Shown: piece after piece, positions 1 through 6,151 of the stretch
Numbering within the stretch: the first letter of the stretch is position 1
How the letters are laid out: every line of letters begins with the position of its first letter
NCBI GenBank assembly: GCA_030040515.1
Contig: JASHTO010000464.1
Span: forward strand, 1 to 8,401
DNA from: Terriglobia bacterium
GTDB lineage: Bacteria > Acidobacteriota > Terriglobia > UBA7540
DNA: 8,401 nt
Direction: 5' to 3'
The notes under the pieces: model-generated
Databases searched by the model: none
Told to the model about the DNA's origin: nothing
Seen by the model: only the letters and a program-made list of their open reading frames with translations
Program-made: the position numbers and the translations under genes

Positions 1-1126
1 GCACCAGCTCGTCAGCCAGGTCGGTGGCTGCAAGGAAGCCAAGCTCGGTCATGGCCTTCATGCGCTCCGGGTGGATGCGCAGGGTCGCGGCCACGCGCGA
101 AGCAATTTGCACGGCACCGAGCGTCGTGTCCACGGCGGCGAACATGGCCGCTTTGTCCTCCTGAAGGTCTCGATCGTAGGCGGAGGGCAAACCTTTCATC
201 ACCGCCAGCAGCCCCGCGAGATTCCCCAGCACCGTGCCTGAGCGGCCGCGAATCAGTTCCAAGGAATCGGGATTCTTCTTCTGCGGCATGATGCTGCTGC
301 CGGTGGAGTAGGCGTCGGCAAGCTCCACGTAGCCGAACCCCGGCGAAGAATAGATGATCAAATCCTCCGCCCAGCGGCTCAGGTGAACCATCGAGAGGGC
401 GCAGGCGAAGACCAACTCGGCCACGGGATCGCGGTCGCAGGTGACGTCCAAACTATTGCGGGCGACGCGCGCGAATCCCAGGTCTTTGGCCAGGCGCTCA
501 CGATTGATGGCGAAGGTTGTGCCCGCGAGAGCTCCAGATCCCATGGGAAGTTCATCGGCGCGCTTCCGGCAATCCGCGAGGCGGCCGCAATCGCGACTGA
601 ACATTTCAAAATACGCGAGCAGATAGTGCGCGAACAGAACAGGCTGCGCCGGCTGAAGGTGTGTGTAACCGGGCAAAATAACATTCGAGTGCCGCCGCGC
701 CTGCCGAACCAGCGCGTCCAGAAGATCGGCCAGTGCGCGAGTGATATGAAGCGCCGAATCCTTCACGTACAGGCGCATCTCGGTCGCCACTAGGTCGTTG
801 CGGCTGCGGCCGGTGCGCAGCTTGCCCGCCACGCTCCCGGCGATGCGTTCGAGTTCGCCTTCCACCCAGGTGTGAACGTCTTCGGCGGTCTGCCCTTTCG
901 CCCAACCCGGCTTGCGATGAATTTTCCGCGCGAGAGCTTCAAGGCCGGCGGCAAGCCGCGCTTCCTCCCGGGACTTGAGCACCCGCACGCGGCGCAGGGC
1001 CTTCACGTAGGCAAGGTTCACCCGCAGGTCATACAGTACGAAACGTTGATCGAGGGAAAACGACTGGGAGAACTTTTCGAACTGCGGGTCGCGCCGGCCG
1101 GTGAAGCGTCCGCCCCAGAGCTTCAT
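1..1126 (-). CDS. argH: Argininosuccinate lyase, C-terminus beyond the left edge
   Basis: Catalyses the last step of arginine synthesis, splitting argininosuccinate into arginine and fumarate; a cytosolic homotetramer of the fumarase/aspartase superfamily. The frame is open from ATG at 1126 to the edge, giving about 375 of a usual ~460 residues. The N-terminus MKLWGGRF is typical of the family. RSRND lies at residues 107-111, GYTHLQPAQP at 153-162 with the conserved His156, and the superfamily signature GSSIMPQKKNP starts at Gly276, carrying the flexible-loop catalytic Ser (277/278). The start overlaps the argG stop as ATGA, and a GAGGGAAG stretch inside the end of argG can serve as ribosome binding site, so the two genes are probably co-transcribed and translationally coupled. 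The identification is firm; only the C-terminal tail is unseen. Confidence 0.97.
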   Translation of the reverse strand, partial: MKLWGGRFTGRRDPQFEKFSQSFSLDQRFVLYDLRVNLAYVKALRRVRVLKSREEARLAAGLEALARKIHRKPGWAKGQTAEDVHTWVEGELERIAGSVAGKLRTGRSRNDLVATEMRLYVKDSALHITRALADLLDALVRQARRHSNVILPGYTHLQPAQPVLFAHYLLAYFEMFSRDCGRLADCRKRADELPMGSGALAGTTFAINRERLAKDLGFARVARNSLDVTCDRDPVAELVFACALSMVHLSRWAEDLIIYSSPGFGYVELADAYSTGSSIMPQKKNPDSLELIRGRSGTVLGNLAGLLAVMKGLPSAYDRDLQEDKAAMFAAVDTTLGAVQIASRVAATLRIHPERMKAMTELGFLAATDLADELV

Positions 1127-2373
1127 TTCTTCTTCCCTCGCGCCGGAGCGGATTCCCGCCTTTTGCGCAGCGCGGCCTCCAGGCGCAACGGCAAACCCAG
1201 GATATTGATGAAGCCCGCGGCGTCTTTCTGGTCGTAGTCGGCACCCATCACGAAGCTGCCGATGCTGGTGTCGTAGAGCGAGAACGGCGACTCGCGGTCG
1301 AGCACGCGCACGTGGCCACGGTAAAGGCCCAGAGTCACCTTCCCGGTCACGTTGCGCTGCGTGGATTCCACAAAACTGTCGAGCGCCTCGCGCAGCGGCG
1401 TGAACCACTGGCCGTAATAAACCAGCTCGGCGTACCGCAGAGCGATCTGCTGCTTGTAATGCAGGGTCTCACGGTCCAGGCACAAGGCTTCGAGTTCATG
1501 GTGCGCGGCGTAGATCAGCGTGCCGCCGGGGGTTTCATAAGCTCCATGCGACTTGATGCCCACCAGGCGATTTTCCACCAGGTCGGTTCGGCCCACGCCG
1601 TAGCGCCCGCCGATTTGGTTCAGCGTCTCGACCAGCTTGACCGGACCCATGCGCCGGCCATTCACGGAGACGGGGGCGCCGGCTTCGAAGCCGATGCTCA
1701 CCGCGCCTTCTTTGTTTGGCGCTTTTGCCGCGCTCAGGGTGAGTTTCCACGCGTCCTCGGGCGGCTCTCCCAGCTTGGTCTCAAGCGGCCCGCCCTCGTG
1801 GCTCAGGTGCCAGAGGTTCTGATCGCGACTGTAGAGCGACTTTTTGGTGACGGGCACGGGAATGCCGTGTTTCTGCGCGTAAGCCAGGGCGTCTTCGCGC
1901 GATTTGATGGACCACTCGCGCCATGGGGCGATGACGCGCAGGTGCGGAGCCAACGCTTTGTAAGTAAGCTCGAAGCGCACCTGGTCATTGCCCTTTCCGG
2001 TGCAACCGTGCGCGACGGCGTCCGCACCCTGGGCGAGCGCCACCCTCACCTGCGCCTTCGCCAGCACCGGGCGCGCGAGCGAGGTTCCGAGCAGATACTT
2101 TCCTTCGTAAACTGTGCCCGCCTTGACGGCTTTCCAGAGATATCCGGTCACGAATTCTTCACGCAAGTCCTCAACGAAAACTTTGGAGGCGCCGCTGGCC
2201 AGAGCCTTGCGGCGGACGGCGGAGTAATCATCGCCCTGGCCGACGTTGCCGACCATGGCGATGACTTCGCACCCGTAATTTTCACGCAGCCACGGAATAA
2301 TGATGGAAGTGTCGAGCCCTCCGGAATAAGCCAAAACCACCCGCTTGATTTGATTTGGAGAGAAAGTAGACAT
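1123..2373 (-). CDS. argG: Argininosuccinate synthase
   Basis: Joins citrulline and aspartate with ATP to make argininosuccinate, the penultimate step of arginine synthesis, in the cytosol. It is 416 residues, near the ~400-residue bacterial form. The N-type ATP pyrophosphatase P-loop AYSGGLDTS is at residues 15-23, and the second family signature HGCTGKGNDQVRFE is at 122-135. The tail after about residue 400 is short and basic (RKRRESAPARGKKK), possibly a lineage extension. The ATG at 2373 is the only good start before MSTFSPNQIKRVVLAYSGG. The possible ribosome site AAGGAA sits rather far away, about 14 bases upstream. It follows argR by about 126 bases on the same strand and overlaps argH by 4 bases. 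ArgR control is likely from context, but I see no clear operator directly before this gene. Confidence 0.97.
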   Translation of the reverse strand: MSTFSPNQIKRVVLAYSGGLDTSIIIPWLRENYGCEVIAMVGNVGQGDDYSAVRRKALASGASKVFVEDLREEFVTGYLWKAVKAGTVYEGKYLLGTSLARPVLAKAQVRVALAQGADAVAHGCTGKGNDQVRFELTYKALAPHLRVIAPWREWSIKSREDALAYAQKHGIPVPVTKKSLYSRDQNLWHLSHEGGPLETKLGEPPEDAWKLTLSAAKAPNKEGAVSIGFEAGAPVSVNGRRMGPVKLVETLNQIGGRYGVGRTDLVENRLVGIKSHGAYETPGGTLIYAAHHELEALCLDRETLHYKQQIALRYAELVYYGQWFTPLREALDSFVESTQRNVTGKVTLGLYRGHVRVLDRESPFSLYDTSIGSFVMGADYDQKDAAGFINILGLPLRLEAALRKRRESAPARGKKK

Positions 2374-2499
2374 GAGTTTGAATTCAATTCCTTGTTTGAA
2401 ATCAGTTTTCGATTAATTGTTCCTCAGTAGTGTGACCTTCAAAGAGGCGCACATTCGCATCCGACAATCGACCGAAAACCGGCTGCCGACAACCGAATT

Positions 2500-2949
2500 T
2501 TACGTCGCCACCAGCGCCTGGATTTTCTTTCGAACGGTTTCCGCCTGACGCGAGCCGGGCGTAGCGATGAAGATGGTATCGTCACCGGCCACAGTGCCCA
2601 CAATCTCGTCCCAGGGCTCGGCGTCGAGCGCCACGGCCACGGAGTGCGCATTGCCGGGGCGCGTTTTGAGAATCACCAGGTTCGCAGCCTGGCGGGTGCC
2701 CGTCAGGAATTCCTTGAGCACGATCATCAGGGTGGGCTGGGCGGGAGCCAGGGATTCCGCCGCGGCCTCCGGCAGGCGATAGCCGCTGCGCGTCTTGATG
2801 AGTCCAAGGTCTTCAATATCGCGCGAAACCGTCGCCTGGGTCACACGAATACCCCGGCGCGCCAGCTTGCGGCGAAGGTCCTCCTGCGTCTCCACCTCTT
2901 CGGCGCGCAGAAGGTCCACGATCTGCGTTCTTCGATAAACCTTGTCCAT
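2500..2949 (-). CDS. argR: Arginine repressor ArgR
   Basis: Arginine-sensing transcription factor; in known cases a hexamer that binds ARG boxes when L-arginine is bound. At 149 residues it is the normal family length. An N-terminal winged-helix domain covers about residues 1-65, with the recognition segment QATVSRDIEDLGL at 38-50 (the family's S-R-D/E core). A C-terminal oligomerisation and arginine-binding domain covers about 75-149, with GNAHSVA at 99-105 and GTVAGDDT at 118-125, the latter being the arginine-contact region. The start ATG at 2949 has no clear Shine-Dalgarno, and the likely transcript leader is under 20 bases. The upstream inverted repeat suggests autoregulation. Lying directly upstream of argG-argH, it is the probable local regulator of that pair; AhrC/ArgR-type proteins can also activate catabolic genes, which the sequence cannot settle. 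Confidence 0.95.
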   Translation of the reverse strand: MDKVYRRTQIVDLLRAEEVETQEDLRRKLARRGIRVTQATVSRDIEDLGLIKTRSGYRLPEAAAESLAPAQPTLMIVLKEFLTGTRQAANLVILKTRPGNAHSVAVALDAEPWDEIVGTVAGDDTIFIATPGSRQAETVRKKIQALVAT

Positions 2950-2954
2950 GCAAG

Positions 2955-2975
2955 TTTATGCAGACAGCGCATAAA
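2955..2975. promoter_or_regulatory. Candidate ARG-box-like operator upstream of argR
   Basis: TTTATGC and its exact reverse complement GCATAAA are separated by 7 bases (CAGACAG region on the plus strand). The AT-rich TATGCA/TGCATA character resembles ArgR half-sites, and the position covers the presumed -10 and start of argR. The spacing is wider than in the classical 18-bp ARG box, so it may be two half-sites or parts of two adjacent imperfect boxes. ArgR binding is inferred from place and base pattern only. Confidence 0.4.
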
Positions 2976-3002
2976 TATACCATAGGCAGAGGAACCCTGC
3001 AA
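2974..3002 (-). promoter_or_regulatory. Candidate argR promoter
   Basis: On the minus strand TTGCAG (3002-2997) is followed after exactly 17 bases by TATATT (2979-2974), a 5/6 match to the sigma70 -10 box; the -35 box is weak. Transcription would begin near 2967, leaving a very short leader before the argR ATG at 2949. Overlap with the inverted repeat at 2955-2975 fits repression by blocking polymerase. Confidence 0.4.
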
Positions 3003-3077
3003 GCGAAACGGAGGCGGCGCAGTGTCTCAGTTTGAATTTTCAGGGGTACGCCGCAGCGGAGCCCGTCGCAATTGGTT

Positions 3078-3101
3078 GTAGCGGCGCTCTACGAGCGTCG
3101 C
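3078..3101 (+). repeat. GTAG REP-like hairpin 1a
   Basis: GTAG leads into stem GCGGCGCTC, loop TAC and return arm GAGCGTCGC, with one G-T wobble. GTAG at the foot of the palindrome is the mark of REP sequences mobilised by RAYT (REP-associated tyrosine) transposases in other bacteria. Confidence 0.65.
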
Positions 3102-3131
3102 ATCCCGCGGGGCTTGCCATGGCAAGCCCCG

Positions 3132-3156
3132 GCGACGGTCGATAGACCGCCGCTAC
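3132..3156 (-). repeat. GTAG REP-like hairpin 1b, inverted relative to 1a
   Basis: Read on the minus strand: GTAG, stem GCGGCGGTC, loop TATC, return GACCGTCGC. It differs from hairpin 1a by a paired C-G to G-C swap in the stem, so the fold is kept although the sequence changed. Confidence 0.65.
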
Positions 3157-3183
3157 AGAATTCAAGCTGAGACACAACCGGAG

Positions 3184-3206
3184 GCGGGCCGGAGCTTCCG
3201 GCCCGC
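3184..3206 (-). terminator. Strong hairpin after the secreted-protein gene
   Basis: A perfect 10-bp GC-rich stem (GCGGGCCGGA with its complement, 3-base loop) begins 24 bases past the stop codon of the gene ending at 3231. No T-run follows on the minus strand, so this is not a textbook intrinsic terminator, but the position suits 3' end formation or RNA protection. Confidence 0.4.
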
Positions 3207-3230
3207 GTCGCCATCAGGGTGAGAATTCGA

Positions 3231-3935
3231 TTATTGAGGCATTCCGGGGATGTTGAGCTTCTGCGGCTCGCCGGTAATGTGGCTGGTTTCGTTGCTCAGA
3301 ACTTTCTTGAGGACCATGGTGGCGTCGGGGCTGGTCATCTTGGCCACGGCATAGGGAGTGACCTGCGTGGTGATCCACAAATCCGTCGTGCCTCTCGCAT
3401 CGGTCTTGCGATAGTGCTGGCAAGTAAAGGTGCCGGCCGGAACGGTGACGGGCTCCTCGCCCACCAGTTCGCCCGTGCCGCTGGGGCCATTTTCGCCCTT
3501 GGTGGTGACGGGCGGCGGCTGGTGCTGCTGCATCATACTCATCATCATGGAAGGCATTTCCATGGGAGGTTGCCCGGGCCGCTGCATGATCATGCGCTTT
3601 ACACCCTGTTCCGTGCCGGTGGATACGGTGAGCATCTTCATCACCATTTCACCGCCCAGGTCCGGGTTCACCATGCGGATTTCCATCCAATAAGCCGGCG
3701 TGCCCTGATAATCTTCTTTCCCCAGAATGACGACGGACATATCCATGTCCTTGCCTTTTGTGGTTAGAATGTATTCTGCGCCCGAGCCGGCGGTGGGGTT
3801 TTGCAACCCGAAGGACGGCATGCCGCCGAATGGGTTCATACCGCCCATGCCGCCCGGCGGCCGTTGCGCCCACAATCCTGTAACCGCCAGCAGCCCCGCC
3901 ACGATCATCATCCCGATCCTTTTCGAAAGCATCAT
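3231..3935 (-). CDS. Secreted methionine-rich protein of unknown function
   Basis: A 234-residue exported protein. From MMLSKRIGMM a hydrophobic run to about residue 23 (ending GLWAQ) looks like a cleavable signal peptide, so the product is probably periplasmic or extracellular. A Gly/Met/Pro segment follows at 27-43. Residues 55-110 and 158-225 look like beta-strand-rich folded parts, the second containing VPAGTFTCQHYR and DLWITTQVTPYAVAKM, a pattern I associate with small exported acidobacterial proteins (resemblance only). Between them, residues 115-140 are Met/Pro/Gln-rich, with 9 Met in 21 residues and one His. I chose ATG 3935 because GGAGGA (3949-3944) lies 8 bases upstream; the in-frame ATG at 3953 would place that site inside the gene. 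No neighbour gives a functional clue. Metal binding through Met is possible but unproven. Confidence 0.8.
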   Translation of the reverse strand: MMLSKRIGMMIVAGLLAVTGLWAQRPPGGMGGMNPFGGMPSFGLQNPTAGSGAEYILTTKGKDMDMSVVILGKEDYQGTPAYWMEIRMVNPDLGGEMVMKMLTVSTGTEQGVKRMIMQRPGQPPMEMPSMMMSMMQQHQPPPVTTKGENGPSGTGELVGEEPVTVPAGTFTCQHYRKTDARGTTDLWITTQVTPYAVAKMTSPDATMVLKKVLSNETSHITGEPQKLNIPGMPQ

Positions 3936-4046
3936 CGACTCATTCCTCCGCATTTTGACTGGCCTTGTACAACCCCAATTCCCTCCAGGGCCAGAAATTC
4001 ACATGATTCTGCCCGGAGACTGCCATTTTCGCGCTACCCAACATTG

Positions 4047-4073
4047 TTCATGAAATACGCATTCGTGAAATAC
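4047..4073. repeat. Tandem 12-mer direct repeat, operator-like
   Basis: TTCATGAAATAC (4047-4058) and TTCGTGAAATAC (4062-4073) differ at one base and sit 15 bp apart. They fall in the leader region between the candidate -10 at 4092-4087 and the start of the secreted-protein gene, so they could bind a regulator or act in the RNA. No known factor is recognised. Confidence 0.4.
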
Positions 4074-4086
4074 AGGTCTGAAGGTA

Positions 4087-4095
4087 AGTATAGCA
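4087..4095 (-). promoter_or_regulatory. Candidate extended -10 promoter for the secreted-protein gene
   Basis: The minus strand reads TGCTATACT: an extended -10 TG motif with TATACT, a 5/6 match. No good -35 is visible. It implies a leader of about 145 bases before ATG 3935, containing the tandem 12-mers. Confidence 0.35.
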
Positions 4096-4164
4096 GAAAA
4101 ATCGGAGGCGGGGGACCTGGATAATCTGACGCAGGATGCGGCCGGCATTCTACTTCATCCTAGA

Positions 4165-4506
4165 TTACTCGCCGTGCCCGCCGTAGGCCATGAATCGCTC
4201 TTTCTTGAACTCTTCCCACTGGGCGGGCTGATATTGATCCTTGGGAATAAAAACCTTGTGAAGAAATGCGATTCCAAGCTGCGCCTCGTCGATTTCCGTA
4301 TCCTTTTGGGGAAGAAAATCGAAGACACTCTTATTCGATCCGTAGTAGGCACATAGCCAAACACCCTGGGGGTTTTCCACAGCATAGAGCGCGCAGGCGA
4401 GAGGCAAGGGTCGAGTGGCATCAACGGAAACTTTGACAACGGTATCGATGATCTTGCCGGCCACGTGCTGGCTGGCGGCGGTTGTGGTAGCTGGTGTTGA
4501 AGCCAT
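4165..4506 (-). CDS. Small hypothetical protein
   Basis: A 113-residue protein I do not recognise. There is no signal peptide or membrane segment, so it is probably cytoplasmic. After a Thr/Ala-rich N-terminus (residues 1-17) comes a likely folded part with alternating strands (residues 18-60) including the aromatic segment GVWLCAYYGSNKSVFDFLP. The acidic TEIDEAQLGIAFLHKVF and a charged C-terminal helix (QWEEFKKERFMAYGGHGE) follow. I chose ATG 4506 because AGAGG lies about 6 bases upstream. The in-frame ATGs at 4527 and 4524 would add seven or six residues but lack a ribosome site. Its candidate promoter is at 4598-4569, so it is probably a single-gene unit. No function is assigned. Confidence 0.65.
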   Translation of the reverse strand: MASTPATTTAASQHVAGKIIDTVVKVSVDATRPLPLACALYAVENPQGVWLCAYYGSNKSVFDFLPQKDTEIDEAQLGIAFLHKVFIPKDQYQPAQWEEFKKERFMAYGGHGE

Positions 4507-4568
4507 TCCCTGCCTCTCGCTCATCATTCGGATCTTAGATGAGCAGAATGTTTGTCCCTTCGTGAAGC

Positions 4569-4598
4569 AACATACAACGAGGCTTGGAAGGCCGTCAA
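4569..4598 (-). promoter_or_regulatory. Candidate promoter for the small hypothetical gene
   Basis: On the minus strand TTGACG (4598-4593, 5/6 match to -35) and TATGTT (4574-4569, 4/6) are 18 bases apart. The predicted start near 4562 gives a leader of about 56 bases to ATG 4506. The site lies just beyond the hairpin at 4611-4669, which separates this gene from the one upstream. Confidence 0.42.
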
Positions 4599-4610
4599 TT
4601 AGTTTTGGAG

Positions 4611-4669
4611 TTGTAGCGCGGGTGTCCCCACCCGCGTGAGTGTCACGGGCGGGGACACCCGCGCTACAA
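4611..4669. repeat. Element 3: inverted GTAG hairpin doublet without outer arms
   Basis: Two 24-base arms (4611-4634 and 4646-4669, starting TTGTAGCGCGGG) are inverted copies with one mismatch and an 11-base centre, so the whole can form one long hairpin. Each arm extended into the centre is also a hairpin alone: GTAG, CGCGGGTG, loop TCCC, CACCCGCG on plus (4613-4636), and GTAG, CGCGGGTG, loop TCCC, CGCCCGTG on minus (4667-4644, two wobble pairs). It starts 9 bases past the stop of the LssY-domain gene and may also stop transcription or stabilise the 3' end, though no T-run follows on the minus strand. Confidence 0.8.
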
Positions 4670-4677
4670 GTTTTCTC

Positions 4678-6057
4678 TCACTGGCGGGCGATCGTGGAGG
4701 TCTTCAATTCGATCACCTGCATCTGGCCATCGGTTTTCCAAGTCCCTCCGGTGGCGGTCAGTCCCGTGGAGAGAGGATTGGGGCGCGTCACCAACTGTTC
4801 TGCGGCCACTGCGCCTCCGACCAGCAAGTCTGCCGCCACTTTGGAGCGTTCCGCATCCAAGTCGGGATCAATGGCATGCGAAATCTCATGCCGTCGAACA
4901 CTTTCATCAATGCCGATATCGTGGGTGGTGGCGCCCAGCCAGATTTCGCGGCCATCAGCAGTGGTTACGGTGGTCCGCCAGAGGCGCAGGTGATGGCGTT
5001 TCCGGAAGGTATTGAGCATTTTCTCGAACGCCAGGTCCTCAGAGCGGTCGAAAAGGTAAAGTTGCGAAACCGGCGCGTCATCGTAACTCCCGTCGTCCGC
5101 CAAGGCGCGCACCGTTCCGTAGGCGGACCTTGCTCCCAGTTTCTTCGCGGGGATCCAGCCGGCTTGCTTAAAGGCTGATCCAATCAGATCTGAACTCCCG
5201 ATGATGATCAAATCCAGAGGGTCGCCGGGTTTCTTGGTCTTGCTTTCCGCCCGATTAGGGGCGCCGGCGAGCATCTTCTGGACGGCATCCGCCAGGGCCG
5301 AGGGGATTTGCATGGCCGCGGCAGGAGGCGAGGTGGAATCAATGGTGAGGGGTTGGTCGAGCGACAGAACCATGTCAGTGCCGGCCGGATAATCGATGGA
5401 AACATCAATCTTGCCGGCGGTTTTATTGGCCACTTTCTCCATATCGTCGCCGGCCGCGCCCAGTTTGTCCAGCATGCCATCCATGCGCCCCACCAGCGCG
5501 TCTTTTTCCAGAATCCCTTGAATCGTTCCGTCCTGAAGAACCGTTTCGCGCGCGTTTTCCACTTCAACCAGGTGCGCGGTGAAGTCAATGGAGGGATGGG
5601 TGGGGATCGTCAAGCGGGTGAAGCGAATGAGCATGCGCGCGTGGTCTGAAGGGCTGGATGACGGAATCAGCCTTTGTATCGTCCCGATGACTTCCGCAGT
5701 GATGGGAACCAACACACCCTGGTCAGTGGTGGCCTGGCGAACGACGTGTGCCGTTACAATCTGATTGAGGTGCGAAGTCTTGGTACAGACCTCAGCCTCC
5801 AACCGCACGTAAAGCCGCGAGCCAATGCCCAGAGTGTTGCCGGGCTGCGCCTGCGAATACCCCTGGCCGGAAAGAACGAAGGTTAGAGCAAGGGATGCGA
5901 GGCAGATTGCGCCAAGCCCCAGGCATCTTAGGGCGCGGGGGCACGCAGAGGCGATCAATTGGACCGCCGACCGGAAGGCAAAGGCAATGGGCATGCCCTT
6001 GGCTCGATTTCTCACGAACCACCTCGTGTAAATGGTTTGGGATTCCTGACGGGCCAC
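4678..6057 (-). CDS. Exported protein with LssY C-terminal domain
   Basis: 459 residues if started at GTG 6057. A hydrophobic stretch at about 45-66, followed by GYSQAQPG, indicates a signal peptide or single anchor, so the rest is likely periplasmic. Residues 72-240 form a beta-rich region with LYVRLEAEV, VLVPITAEVIGTI and YPAGTDMVLSLDQPLTI, the rhythm seen in barrel-like domains of the TrbI/VirB10 sort (weak analogy). Residues 279-415 match my memory of the LssY C-terminal domain: DPLDLIIIGSSDLIGSAF, AGW at 299-301, QLYLFDRSEDLAFEK, HHLRLWRT, WLGATTHDIGI and HAIDPDLDAERSKVAADLL. LssY was named from a Legionella secretion locus; the domain's function is unknown. The start is uncertain: GTG 6015 has GAGG 6 bases upstream and ATG 5994 has AAGG very close. 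The GTAG doublet begins 9 bases past the stop. Confidence 0.8.
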   Translation of the reverse strand: MARQESQTIYTRWFVRNRAKGMPIAFAFRSAVQLIASACPRALRCLGLGAICLASLALTFVLSGQGYSQAQPGNTLGIGSRLYVRLEAEVCTKTSHLNQIVTAHVVRQATTDQGVLVPITAEVIGTIQRLIPSSSPSDHARMLIRFTRLTIPTHPSIDFTAHLVEVENARETVLQDGTIQGILEKDALVGRMDGMLDKLGAAGDDMEKVANKTAGKIDVSIDYPAGTDMVLSLDQPLTIDSTSPPAAAMQIPSALADAVQKMLAGAPNRAESKTKKPGDPLDLIIIGSSDLIGSAFKQAGWIPAKKLGARSAYGTVRALADDGSYDDAPVSQLYLFDRSEDLAFEKMLNTFRKRHHLRLWRTTVTTADGREIWLGATTHDIGIDESVRRHEISHAIDPDLDAERSKVAADLLVGGAVAAEQLVTRPNPLSTGLTATGGTWKTDGQMQVIELKTSTIARQ

Positions 6058-6100
6058 ACGCTCAGGTGCTCCCCGAGCCCCAGCCCATCAATTGAAGTGA

Positions 6101-6129
6101 TTAATACACGCCAAGGGTCGGCAAGGCAA
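6101..6129 (-). promoter_or_regulatory. Candidate promoter for the LssY-domain gene
   Basis: On the minus strand TTGCCT (6129-6124) and TATTAA (6106-6101) are 17 bases apart; each matches the sigma70 boxes at 4 of 6 positions. Transcription would start near 6094, upstream of all three possible translation starts. Confidence 0.35.
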
Positions 6130-6151
6130 GCCTGAATTTGGCCGGGCCGCC

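Larger units (their letters stand above)
3018..3178. repeat. Composite inverted-repeat element 1 (MITE-like shell around a REP doublet)
   Basis: Outer arms at 3022-3039 and 3158-3175 are inverted copies with 16 of 18 positions matching (GTGTCTCAGTTTGAA type). Inside are two GTAG hairpins facing each other: 3078-3101 on plus (stem GCGGCGCTC, loop TAC) and 3156-3132 on minus (stem GCGGCGGTC, loop TATC). Between them is a perfect 22-bp palindrome at 3109-3130. The element is flanked by the exact 9-mer CGGAGGCGG at 3009-3017 and 3179-3187, which could be a target-site duplication. There is no coding capacity. It lies between the secreted-protein gene and argR, just upstream of the argR promoter. 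Confidence 0.8.

Noticed and set aside
383..793. Plus-strand open frame opposite argH
   Set aside because: The minus strand here encodes conserved argH motifs (RSRND, GYTHLQPAQP); the plus frame is a shadow.
2378..2387. TTGAATTCAA palindrome just before argG as an ARG box
   Set aside because: It lacks the spacer of an ARG box, is only 10 bp, and lies between the possible ribosome site and the start codon; chance is likely.
1312..2430. Long plus-strand open frame (372 codons) opposite argG
   Set aside because: It lies antisense to a full argG with all its family motifs; high GC leaves the opposite frame open. Its translation has no recognisable domain and an unlikely composition.
4636..5178. 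Plus-strand open frame opposite the LssY-domain gene
   Set aside because: It begins inside hairpin element 3 and runs antisense to the conserved LssY-type segment.
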